In this document: one piece after another, positions 52,831 through 59,791 of the stretch
Layout of the letters: every line of letters begins with the position of its first letter
How positions within the stretch are numbered: the first letter of the stretch is position 1
NCBI GenBank assembly: GCA_018433595.1
Contig: JAHDQY010000005.1
Span: 1-64,000 of the forward strand
Direction of reading: 5' to 3'
Source: Synergistales bacterium
GTDB taxonomy: Bacteria; Synergistota; Synergistia; Synergistales; Aminithiophilaceae
DNA length: 64,000 nt
Program-made: the position numbers and the translations under genes
The notes under the pieces: model-generated
Seen by the model: the letters and a program-made list of their open reading frames with translations, nothing else
What the model was told of the DNA's origin: nothing
Databases searched by the model: none

Positions 52831-53239
52831 AGACCTCCTGGAGGCCTTTTTCAATTTTCGCGGCCAAGTCGGCCGTGATATCCCTTGCATGAAGAGACAG
52901 GCGCATCCGCCCCAGCTGCTCGTCGCCTTCACCGAGGGCAACGAGCAGGTCGATGATGCCCTGAGCGAACTCCTCTGCCAGAAGCAACCCCCTGGCGGAC
53001 CGGGGGAAATAGGGTTTGGCATGCTTGAGAAGGCAATACTTGAAGCAACTGTCACCGACGGCGCAGATATTCATCTCAATCGCCTGAAGGCACTGTTGAA
53101 AGGGTTTGAGCAACTCCTTTAAACCCCGCTCCTCTTCTTCGCCGGAAGCCTCTTCACGGCGCAGAAGACAATCGCCGGTCAGAACCCGGGCCAGGCTCTC
53201 CACCTTCGGAGAAAGTCCCTTGATCTCCGGGATCATCAT
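52829..53239 (-). CDS. Uncharacterised 136-residue protein coupled to pepA
   Basis: No family recognised. It is predicted largely helical and soluble, with no signal peptide. Five cysteines are clustered in the first 70 residues (GDCLL, QQCLQ, NICAVGDSCFKYCLL), including a CxxxxxCxxxC pattern that could bind metal. The gene overlaps the pepA stop by ATGA, so the pair is translationally coupled. It is the end of the unit, with a palindromic hairpin at the stop. Coding is supported by the coupling and the bounded operon context rather than by homology. Confidence 0.7.
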   Translation of the reverse strand: MMIPEIKGLSPKVESLARVLTGDCLLRREEASGEEEERGLKELLKPFQQCLQAIEMNICAVGDSCFKYCLLKHAKPYFPRSARGLLLAEEFAQGIIDLLVALGEGDEQLGRMRLSLHARDITADLAAKIEKGLQEV

Positions 53240-54699
53240 TCCTCAGGCCCCAAACTCACAAGGAACTCGAGAAGCGTTCGGGCGCCGTAACCGCTGGCCC
53301 CCTTGGAATAGTAGCCGAAAGGTTCCTTGTAATTGTCGACGCCGGCAATATCGAGATGAGCCCAACGGATGTCCTTGTCAAGGAAGGCCTCAAGGAACAT
53401 GGCCGCCGTCAGGGCACCCCCTTCGCGCCCCCCCGTATTGACAAGATCGGCAACGGGTGACTCAAGCTTCTTCCGAAGACGATCATCGTCGATGGGCAAG
53501 CGCCAGAAACGCTCGCCTGACCGTCGAGAAGCTCCGAGGATCTCCTCGGCCAGGGAGTCATCATTGGAAAAGAGCCCCGCCGTGTAAGGGCCGAGAGCGA
53601 TGGCGCAGGCTCCCGTCAGGGTAGCGATATCGATCACTACAGAAGGCTTGAGCTCGCAGGCAAAAGAGAGGACATCGGCCAGGGTGAGGCGTCCTTCGGC
53701 ATCGGTGTTGTCGATTTCAACCGTCTTGCCCTTGCGGCCTCGGACGATATCGTCGGGGCGGTAGGAACGGCTGCCGACGGCGTTTTCGGCAGCCCCTATC
53801 AGGCCATGGACCTCGATGGGCGGGCAAAGCCTGGCCAGCCCCCTGAAGACGCCGAGGATCACGGCGGCCCCCGTCTTATCGCCTTTCATGGTTCTCATAT
53901 ACTCGCCGGGTTTGATGTTGAGACCTCCCGTATCGAAGGTAATCCCCTTGCCGACGAGAGCGATCCGGCCGAGGGGTTCTTCCCGGGGGCGATAGACAAG
54001 ATGAATCAGGCGAGGAGGAGTCTTCGATCCCTGCCCGACGGCAAGGAGAAGCCCCATTTTCATTTCCTCCAGTTCCTTCTCATCATAGACGCGACACTCG
54101 AAATTACCCTGTTGCGCCACTTCCTGAGCCTTTTCGGCCAGAGTCAGCGGATTGATGACATTGCCGGGTTCGTTGGCCAGGTCCCGGGCCAGCAGCTGGC
54201 CACAGGCGATGAGGGCCCCTTTCTCCAGACCGGATTCCTCTCCGCCGGCGACATAAACGACACCGACGTTGCCCCGCTCCTCTTCGGGAACCTCTTTGTA
54301 GCGATCAAAACGGTAGCCGCCAAGAAGGGCGCCTTCAGCAAGAGCCTGGGAGAGCCTCTGGTCCGGCTGGCGACTGGTCCAGATCTCCAGGTCTTCCGCT
54401 CCGACAGCTGAAGCGGCCTTGACGAGGAGGGCTGCCCCCTCACGGAAAACATCGCTGTCTGCCTTCTCCTCGGGACCGAGACCGACGACAAGGATTCTCG
54501 AGGGGCTGTGCCCCGGTTCGGCACGAAAAAGGCGACTCTCCTTTTTTCCCCTGAACCGTTCCAGATCGAGCTGCCCCAGCAGGCCGGGAGAAAGGGCGGA
54601 AAAGCATTCCAGCACCTCTTTCTCTCCTTCAAAAAGCAGGATACCCAGGGTTTGAGATTTTAAGTTTTCAACGTCTCTAGGTGCCGCGAAGACTTTCAT
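53236..54699 (-). CDS. pepA: Leucyl (cytosol) aminopeptidase, M17 family
   Basis: 487 residues. The dinuclear metal centre and active site are intact: LVGKGITFDTGGLNIKP, TMKGDKTGAAVIL and NTDAEGRLTLADVL, plus the ATLTGACAIALG segment. Cleaves N-terminal residues from peptides, fitting a peptide- and amino-acid-fermenting host. GGAGGTGG precedes the ATG. Confidence 0.95.
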   Translation of the reverse strand: MKVFAAPRDVENLKSQTLGILLFEGEKEVLECFSALSPGLLGQLDLERFRGKKESRLFRAEPGHSPSRILVVGLGPEEKADSDVFREGAALLVKAASAVGAEDLEIWTSRQPDQRLSQALAEGALLGGYRFDRYKEVPEEERGNVGVVYVAGGEESGLEKGALIACGQLLARDLANEPGNVINPLTLAEKAQEVAQQGNFECRVYDEKELEEMKMGLLLAVGQGSKTPPRLIHLVYRPREEPLGRIALVGKGITFDTGGLNIKPGEYMRTMKGDKTGAAVILGVFRGLARLCPPIEVHGLIGAAENAVGSRSYRPDDIVRGRKGKTVEIDNTDAEGRLTLADVLSFACELKPSVVIDIATLTGACAIALGPYTAGLFSNDDSLAEEILGASRRSGERFWRLPIDDDRLRKKLESPVADLVNTGGREGGALTAAMFLEAFLDKDIRWAHLDIAGVDNYKEPFGYYSKGASGYGARTLLEFLVSLGPEE

Positions 54700-54760
54700 G
54701 CCTCTTCCACCTCCGCAGTGATTGATGCCGCTACAAATATCCTAGGTCAGAGTGCCGTTC

Positions 54761-54786
54761 GGAGCAACCGCCAATCTGGCGGCTCC
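54761..54786. other. Hairpin upstream of the queD-folP unit
   Basis: GGAG..CCGCCA and TGGCGG..CTCC form a 10-pair stem with a three-base bulge, 112 bases before the queD ATG. It may belong to a leader of the plus-strand unit or end transcription from it. It does not match the compact preQ1 or folate riboswitch patterns I know. Confidence 0.4.
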
Positions 54787-54825
54787 TCATCGCCTTGCCC
54801 TGGTCTTGCCTTCTCGGGCTTCAAC

Positions 54826-54841
54826 CCTCATCATGATGAGG
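54826..54841. repeat. 16-base perfect palindrome upstream of queD
   Basis: CCTCATCATGATGAGG is fully self-complementary and lies 57 bases before the queD ribosome-site region. It is a candidate operator for a dimeric regulator. Confidence 0.4.
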
Positions 54842-54897
54842 AACCATGATGCTCGACGGAGAAAGAGCCGCCGACATCGCTACAAGGAGGCGATTCC

Positions 54898-55275
54898 ATG
54901 TATCTCAAGCGGACCTTCACCTTCGATGCCGCCCATAATCTCATCCATTACCACGGGAAATGCGAAGCCCTTCACGGCCATACCTACCGACTGGCCGTCA
55001 CCCTTAAAGGCCGTCTGGACAGCGAAGGCATGGTCTTGGACTTCGTCGAACTCAAAACTATCGTCAACGACATCGTCCTCTCCCGCTTGGACCACGCTTA
55101 CCTCAACGACATCCTCGAACAGCCGACGGCAGAGCATATCGCCCGATGGATCTGGCAGGAACTGAACCCCCATCTCAGCCGCCCCAATTGCGAACTCCAC
55201 GAAATCGAAGTCTGGGAGACGGCTTCCAGCTCCGTCATCATTCACCGGGAAGACCTGACGGCGGTGCGAGAATGA
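54898..55275 (+). CDS. queD: COG0720 pterin enzyme: QueD-type 6-carboxytetrahydropterin synthase, possibly dual PTPS-I/III
   Basis: 125 residues. Zinc ligands are the histidine in FDAAHNL and the pair in LHGHTY. The catalytic region reads KCEALHGHTY: the cysteine has CxxxHGH spacing (queuosine-type, PTPS-I) and the next residue gives ExxHGH (folate-type, PTPS-III). The combined pattern is described for dual-function members that convert dihydroneopterin triphosphate for both queuosine and folate. LDHAYLND and WETASSSVIIH complete the site. Preceded by AAGGAGG. Its stop overlaps the folP start as ATGA, which favours a folate role. The classical dihydroneopterin aldolase gene is not in the window. 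Confidence 0.88.
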   Translation: MYLKRTFTFDAAHNLIHYHGKCEALHGHTYRLAVTLKGRLDSEGMVLDFVELKTIVNDIVLSRLDHAYLNDILEQPTAEHIARWIWQELNPHLSRPNCELHEIEVWETASSSVIIHREDLTAVRE

Positions 55276-56486
55276 CGCGACCGATCCTGCTCTCCTTTGC
55301 CGATGAGGAGGAATTTCTCTCCCGGTTGCGCTCTCTCGGCTGCGACCCCGGCGGACTTCCCTACTTTCTCGCCAAAGAGAAAACTTTCTCTCTCCTCCTC
55401 AAGGCTATCGACACCAGGGCCGCCAACGCCCTCAAACAGGAGATGCTTTCCCGGGGAGGCGACGCCGCCGTCCATCGCAACGCCATCGACAGAGGCGTTG
55501 AACGGACGGACTGCATCCTCTTCGGGAATGAGAAACAGCTCTGCCTCCTCGTCGAGAAACTGAAGGCCATGCCCTATTGGGGCCTGGATCAGATCCGTCG
55601 GGACCTGGAAGAGGCCCTCCTCTCTATGACAAGACCCGCCGAGGGACTCGACCTCCCCAGGGGACGCCGGCTGACCTTCGGAACCCGAACGCTCGTCATG
55701 GGCATCCTGAACGTGACATCGGATTCCTTCTACCCCGGCAGCCGCATCGGCACCCTGAAAGAGCTGATTGACCGCGCGGGACAGATGGTCGATGAGGGCG
55801 TCGACATCATCGACATCGGTGCCGAATCAACCCGCCCCGGCTCGGAAAGCATTGACGAAACCACCGAACGGAAGCGGCTCATCCCGGCGATCGAAACCCT
55901 CAGAGAACGCTTTCCCGATCTTCCCCTCTCAGCCGACACCTACAAGGCAGCCATTGCCGAAGAGGCCGTCGCCGCCGGCGCCGACATCATCAACGACATC
56001 TCCGGTTTCGGCTTCGATAGGGCTTTTGCCGAAAGAACAGCTACCCTTGGCGTCCCCGTCGTTCTGATGCACATCAAGGGGCACCCACGGGATATGCAGA
56101 AAAACCCCTGCTACAACGACCTGCTACCTGAGATAGCCGCCTTTCTCGAAGAGCGACTCGACCTCGCTCGCCAAGCCGGCATTGACAGGAAAAGGATCGT
56201 CATCGATCCCGGCATCGGCTTCGGAAAAACACCGGAGCACAACCTGGAAATCCTACGTCACCTTGAGGCCTTCCGAACCTTCGGTCTTCCACTGCTGATA
56301 GGACATTCACGAAAGAGTTTTCTCGGAGCCGTACTCGATCAGCCCTCGCCTGAAGAGCGCCTGGAGGGAACCATGGCCGTATCCGCTCTCTGCGCCTGGC
56401 AGGGTGTCGAAATCATCCGAGTCCATGACGTGGGCGCCAACAGAAAGGTTCTCGATACGATCGCTGCCGTCAGAGGAACTCGATAA
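55272..56486 (+). CDS. folP: Dihydropteroate synthase with an N-terminal extension
   Basis: 404 residues. The synthase TIM barrel begins near residue 135: MGILNVTSDSFYPGSR, IIDIGAESTRPGSE, SADTYKAAIAEEAVAAGADIINDISG and the C-terminal LLIGHSRKSFLG are all present. The first 130 residues form an extra domain with LKQEMLSRGGDAAVHR. A similar extension occurs in some clostridial synthases; its role is unknown. The start at 55272 overlaps the queD stop (ATGA). It makes dihydropteroate, which FolC (5.2-6.5 kb) then glutamylates. Confidence 0.94.
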   Translation: MTRPILLSFADEEEFLSRLRSLGCDPGGLPYFLAKEKTFSLLLKAIDTRAANALKQEMLSRGGDAAVHRNAIDRGVERTDCILFGNEKQLCLLVEKLKAMPYWGLDQIRRDLEEALLSMTRPAEGLDLPRGRRLTFGTRTLVMGILNVTSDSFYPGSRIGTLKELIDRAGQMVDEGVDIIDIGAESTRPGSESIDETTERKRLIPAIETLRERFPDLPLSADTYKAAIAEEAVAAGADIINDISGFGFDRAFAERTATLGVPVVLMHIKGHPRDMQKNPCYNDLLPEIAAFLEERLDLARQAGIDRKRIVIDPGIGFGKTPEHNLEILRHLEAFRTFGLPLLIGHSRKSFLGAVLDQPSPEERLEGTMAVSALCAWQGVEIIRVHDVGANRKVLDTIAAVRGTR

Positions 56487-56505
56487 AGAGAAGGAATGTG
56501 ACGCA

Positions 56506-57741
56506 ATGCTCGCTGCAGCTTTTGATGCCTTTTTACTGGATCTCGACGGAGTCGTCTACGTCGGTGAAGCCCCGACGATCGGAGCGCCTTCAGCTTTGAG
56601 AAGGCTTCGCCGAATGGGCAAGGAGATCCGATTCCTCACCAACAACCCCACCGGGACCGATGTGATCGTCAAGCGCCTGAACGCTCTCGACATCGAGGCC
56701 CACGAAGCGGAAGTGATCACTTCGGGCACGGTCACGGCCTTATTTCTCGCGGAGCACAACGTCGGAAGCGCCTGGATATTGGGACAGACAAGCCTCAAGA
56801 AAACGCTGCAATCTCGTGGCGTATCCCCCTTGAGCGGCCCTCCCTGCGACGCCATCGTCGCAGGATGGGATGACGGCATCACCTTGGGTAACATCCGAGA
56901 GGCGGCCACGGTCATCCGCAAAGGAGCTCTTTTTGTAGCCACCAACGAGGACCGGACCTATCCCGACCCTCAAGGCCCTCTAGCTGCGGTGGGAACCCTG
57001 GTGGAGGCTCTGATTGCGGCATCGGGGCAACGCCCTCTCTCAATGGGCAAGCCTCAATCTCCCATGTTCGACCTGGCTCTGAAAAATCTCAAAGCGGGAA
57101 AGCATAAAACTCTCATGATCGGAGATACCCCTGAGATAGACATCCTCGGCGCCCACCGCGCCGGAATTCAAGCCGTTCTCATGGGCGAAGCCCCCGCCTT
57201 CCCTCATTGTGGGGATTTCCGAAACCCCGACGGGAGAATCTCTTCCCTAAGCGATCTTTTCAATCCCGGCATCTCCGTCAAAAAATGGGACCTCCCCTCC
57301 TACCAATGGCCGGAGCGAGTGGAAGCGGGAGTCGCTGCCGTGGTCCTCGACGATGATGGCAACGTCCTGCTTATGCGACGCAGCGACAATGGACTCTGGG
57401 GCATTCCTTCAGGGCATGTGGAACCGACCGAAACGGTAAAGGCGGCCGTGATTCGTGAAATCCGGGAAGAAACAGGCCTTGAAACTGAAATAGAAAGGCT
57501 CGTCGGAATTTATTCGGACCCTCGCTCTCAGGTGATCACCTATCCGGACCACCGGATACGCCATTTCATCACAACCTGCTTCCTCTGTCATCCATGCGGA
57601 GGAACCCTGCAATCCTGCGGTCCGGAAACCCTTGATACCGCCTTTTTCCCCACCGAAGCTCTTCCTGAGCCGATGATGACCATGCACCCACGTTGGCTCG
57701 CCGATGCCCTGGCACAAGTCAAGGAACCCTTCATCCGCTGA
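56506..57741 (+). CDS. HAD-IIA phosphatase fused to a Nudix hydrolase
   Basis: 411 residues. Residues 1-255 are a NagD-like HAD phosphatase: nucleophile motif DLDGVVYVGEA near 10, FLTNNPTGTD, GKPQSPMFDLAL and the metal-binding IGDTPEIDILGAHRAG. Residues about 275-411 are a Nudix domain whose box matches the GX5EX7REUXEEXGU consensus exactly (GHVEPTE...REIREETGL). It follows folP by 19 bases with AAGGA before the ATG at 56506. Both domains remove phosphate groups, so dephosphorylation of a pterin or nucleotide intermediate is a reasonable guess; nothing in the sequence names the substrate. Confidence 0.9.
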   Translation: MLAAAFDAFLLDLDGVVYVGEAPTIGAPSALRRLRRMGKEIRFLTNNPTGTDVIVKRLNALDIEAHEAEVITSGTVTALFLAEHNVGSAWILGQTSLKKTLQSRGVSPLSGPPCDAIVAGWDDGITLGNIREAATVIRKGALFVATNEDRTYPDPQGPLAAVGTLVEALIAASGQRPLSMGKPQSPMFDLALKNLKAGKHKTLMIGDTPEIDILGAHRAGIQAVLMGEAPAFPHCGDFRNPDGRISSLSDLFNPGISVKKWDLPSYQWPERVEAGVAAVVLDDDGNVLLMRRSDNGLWGIPSGHVEPTETVKAAVIREIREETGLETEIERLVGIYSDPRSQVITYPDHRIRHFITTCFLCHPCGGTLQSCGPETLDTAFFPTEALPEPMMTMHPRWLADALAQVKEPFIR

Positions 57742-57756
57742 ACACGACGGGAATTG

Positions 57757-57784
57757 CCGCCTTGGGTTCAAAACGCAAAGGCGG
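57757..57784 (+). terminator. Weak terminator-like hairpin after the HAD-Nudix gene
   Basis: Seven-base stem CCGCCTT/AAGGCGG with a 14-base loop and no U-run, 16 bases after the stop codon. Low stability. Confidence 0.35.
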
Positions 57785-57841
57785 AGCCCTCAAGGGAGCA
57801 TAGGGAGCCCGCGGTCGGGACACTACCGCAAGGGGGAATGC

Positions 57842-58789
57842 CTATTTTGATGCAAGCCTTTCTCCCTCGGCAATAACGCCTTCAAGCTTTGCAAAGAAGC
57901 TTTCGGAGTTGCTAAGATCTACAGATACCTTTACTATAGTCCCGACCATCGGCAACCTGAACATTGAAAAGCGCTGACCTTCAAAAACCAAAAGATCGTT
58001 CTTGCTGAATATTGAAAACCCGCCCATCTTTTCACCAATTTTAGATATAGAAAATAGCCCTGCCCCTGTTTTCTCGCTTTTATTGACATTCTTGGAATCT
58101 TTAGAGATTCCAAACTGAAGAGATTTACGAATTGCCATTATATTGTCTTTCATGCCATACTTTCCCGCCAACGACTCAGTTATTCCTACTCCTTCATCCG
58201 AAACGACAATATCTACGCTATCTTTTCTCCATTTTTGGGCAACAACATAACATTTGTCGGTTTTAGAATGCTGAAAAACGTTATTTATAATTTCAGAGAA
58301 AAAATAGCTAATTATGTCAATTTCTTTTTTATAATCGCTAGAAAAAAGTATTTTTGACAAAAAAATAGAGTATTTTTTTATACTAGCCATAAAATTGACT
58401 TCTTCCATGGCCTTAATATCTTGTTTTGTTATTTTCATAATGGGAATGCATTCTAATGCCGGTTTTTGGACCTTTCCTTTTTCGTATATGTTCCAATTAA
58501 CATGATCGAAAAAATTAAAAAAAATGAGGCGATTGACAGATGGCCTTAGCTTGCCATCATCATCTGTCAGGTTTAAAAACCTCACTCCTACATTACTGTT
58601 ATCTTTGTTGCATTTCATGAAGGCATATCTTAACGCCTGAGCTGCCAACATGATGCCAAATGGCTCAACGAAATCAAGCTCTCCGAAATCAAAAATCAGC
58701 TCAGGTTCTGCCATGGACATTAGAACTTTATTTGAAAATTCAGCCGCTCCCCTGTCATCCAATATATTCGGGAAAAATATCGTCGTCAT
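57842..58789 (-). CDS. STAS-like / HATPase_c ATP-binding protein, AT-rich, probably acquired
   Basis: 315 residues. The first 90 resemble a STAS fold (LIFDFGELDFVEPFGIMLAAQALR). From about 165 there is a GHKL ATPase domain: N-box IISYFFSEIINNVFQHS, G1 VVSDEGVGI and G2 GAGLFSISKIG. No histidine phosphotransfer region or membrane helix is present, so it is not a usual sensor kinase; an anti-sigma-type kinase or conflict-system ATPase is more likely. The ATG at 58789 has GGAGG 7 bases upstream. Composition is strikingly AT-rich, with runs of A and T unlike neighbours. It is divergent from a short recombinase and near tRNA-Sec. Confidence 0.8.
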   Translation of the reverse strand: MTTIFFPNILDDRGAAEFSNKVLMSMAEPELIFDFGELDFVEPFGIMLAAQALRYAFMKCNKDNSNVGVRFLNLTDDDGKLRPSVNRLIFFNFFDHVNWNIYEKGKVQKPALECIPIMKITKQDIKAMEEVNFMASIKKYSIFLSKILFSSDYKKEIDIISYFFSEIINNVFQHSKTDKCYVVAQKWRKDSVDIVVSDEGVGITESLAGKYGMKDNIMAIRKSLQFGISKDSKNVNKSEKTGAGLFSISKIGEKMGGFSIFSKNDLLVFEGQRFSMFRLPMVGTIVKVSVDLSNSESFFAKLEGVIAEGERLASK

Positions 58790-58920
58790 TGCGACACCTC
58801 CAATCCCGCACAAAACACTTATCTAATTTTATAGTTCGCTCGGAGTCTGGCCTTGAATGTCTTATATTGTACCACGATAGGCTTTTAGTGATATTCAACA
58901 AGAAGGGAGCCGAGTTCCCT

Positions 58921-59499
58921 ATGGACTTCGTACAGCCAATCAAAGACCAGGCCAAGATCGAAGCCATGAAGAAGGTGCTCAAGACCAAAAGGCTGAGGGA
59001 CTACGCCCTCTTCGTCTTGGGCATCAACTCCGGACTTCGCATCTCTGACCTTCTGGCTCTCAAGGTGGAGGACATCCTCACCACCGAAGGAAACGTTTCC
59101 GATCGCATCACACTAAGCGGAGAAAGGACTGGGAAAACGCAAGTTTTCCCTATTGGACCGTCAGCAAGGGAGGCATTGAAAGAGCACCTTGCCCAAAGTG
59201 CCCTGGCTCCAACGTCGCCACTTTTTCCTTCTCGGAAAGGAAACCAAGGAAAGATTCGGCCCATAAGCAGAGAGCAGGCCTATCGCATCCTCAACGATGC
59301 AGCTAAAACGGTAGGCATCAAGGAGAACATCGGGACACACACTTTACGGAAGACTTTTGCCTATCACGCCTACAAGAACGGCCATGACCTGTCGATGATT
59401 CAGAAAATCCTGAATCACTCGGCTCCTTCGGTGACGCTCCGCTATATCGGCATCACTCAGGAGGAACCCGGCGATGTCCGCTTCTCCATGGACCTGTGA
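58921..59499 (+). CDS. Short tyrosine recombinase (catalytic domain only)
   Basis: 192 residues. The tyrosine-recombinase residues are visible: arginine in NSGLRISDLLALKVEDI, HTLRKTFAYHAY (H-x-x-R), the second histidine in ILNHSAPSVT and the nucleophile tyrosine in LRYIGIT. The N-terminal core-binding domain of ordinary integrases is missing. Related 190-residue stand-alone recombinases are found in Firmicutes. AAGGGAG lies 11 bases before the ATG. It points toward tRNA-Sec, whose 3' end is 86 bases beyond the stop. Unlike the neighbouring ATPase gene, its base composition resembles the host. Confidence 0.88.
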   Translation: MDFVQPIKDQAKIEAMKKVLKTKRLRDYALFVLGINSGLRISDLLALKVEDILTTEGNVSDRITLSGERTGKTQVFPIGPSAREALKEHLAQSALAPTSPLFPSRKGNQGKIRPISREQAYRILNDAAKTVGIKENIGTHTLRKTFAYHAYKNGHDLSMIQKILNHSAPSVTLRYIGITQEEPGDVRFSMDL

Positions 59500-59529
59500 A
59501 AAGGAAGACGACGCGACAGAACAGAATGA

Positions 59530-59569
59530 CAAGGCCGCCCTTGGGGTTGATCCCCAGAGGGCGGCCTTG
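59530..59569. terminator. Convergent hairpin between the recombinase and tRNA-Sec
   Basis: Eleven-base stem CAAGGCCGCCC/GGGCGGCCTTG with an inner GGGG/CCCC helix. It can end both the recombinase transcript and, 15 bases past its 3' end, the tRNA-Sec transcript. Weak T content follows on the minus side. Confidence 0.6.
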
Positions 59570-59584
59570 ATTTCGTTGATGGTT

Positions 59585-59682
59585 TGGCGGAGGCGTGTGG
59601 GAATCGAACCCACCGGGGCCGGCTTTTACCGACCCCCAACAGATTTGAAGTCTGCACCCGGCACCAGCCGAGAAGCGCCTCC
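59585..59682 (-). tRNA. selC: tRNA-Sec (selenocysteine, anticodon TCA)
   Basis: 98 bases including CCA, longer than other tRNAs. Acceptor GGAGGCG/CGCCTCC; anticodon loop CTTCAAA gives TCA, which reads UGA; a very long variable arm (GGGGTCGG/CCGGCCCC) and T-loop GGTTCGATT follow. These are bacterial SelC features. It implies the host makes selenoproteins, such as glycine or proline reductase or formate dehydrogenase. The other sel genes are not in this window. Confidence 0.95.
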
Positions 59683-59693
59683 GCAACGCAGCT

Positions 59694-59722
59694 ATAGTAA
59701 CGGCTTATGGGCGGAATGTCCA
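59694..59722 (-). promoter_or_regulatory. Promoter of tRNA-Sec
   Basis: Minus-strand TGGACA and TACTAT with 17 bases between, ending 11 bases from the tRNA 5' end. Confidence 0.65.
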
Positions 59723-59766
59723 GATTGGATACTCAGACGAAGCGCCGTCCGACCGGCAACAAGCAC

Positions 59767-59786
59767 AGCCCCTTCAAATAGGGGCT
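59767..59786 (-). terminator. Hairpin downstream of the DapA-family gene
   Basis: Seven-base stem AGCCCCT/AGGGGCT with a six-base loop directly after the dapA stop; the tail (GTGCTTGTT) is only partly T-rich. Confidence 0.45.
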
Positions 59787-59791
59787 GACTC

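Noticed and set aside
54700-54897. preQ1 or tetrahydrofolate riboswitch upstream of queD-folP
   Set aside because: The hairpins present do not match either aptamer's conserved bases; kept only as unnamed hairpin and palindrome.
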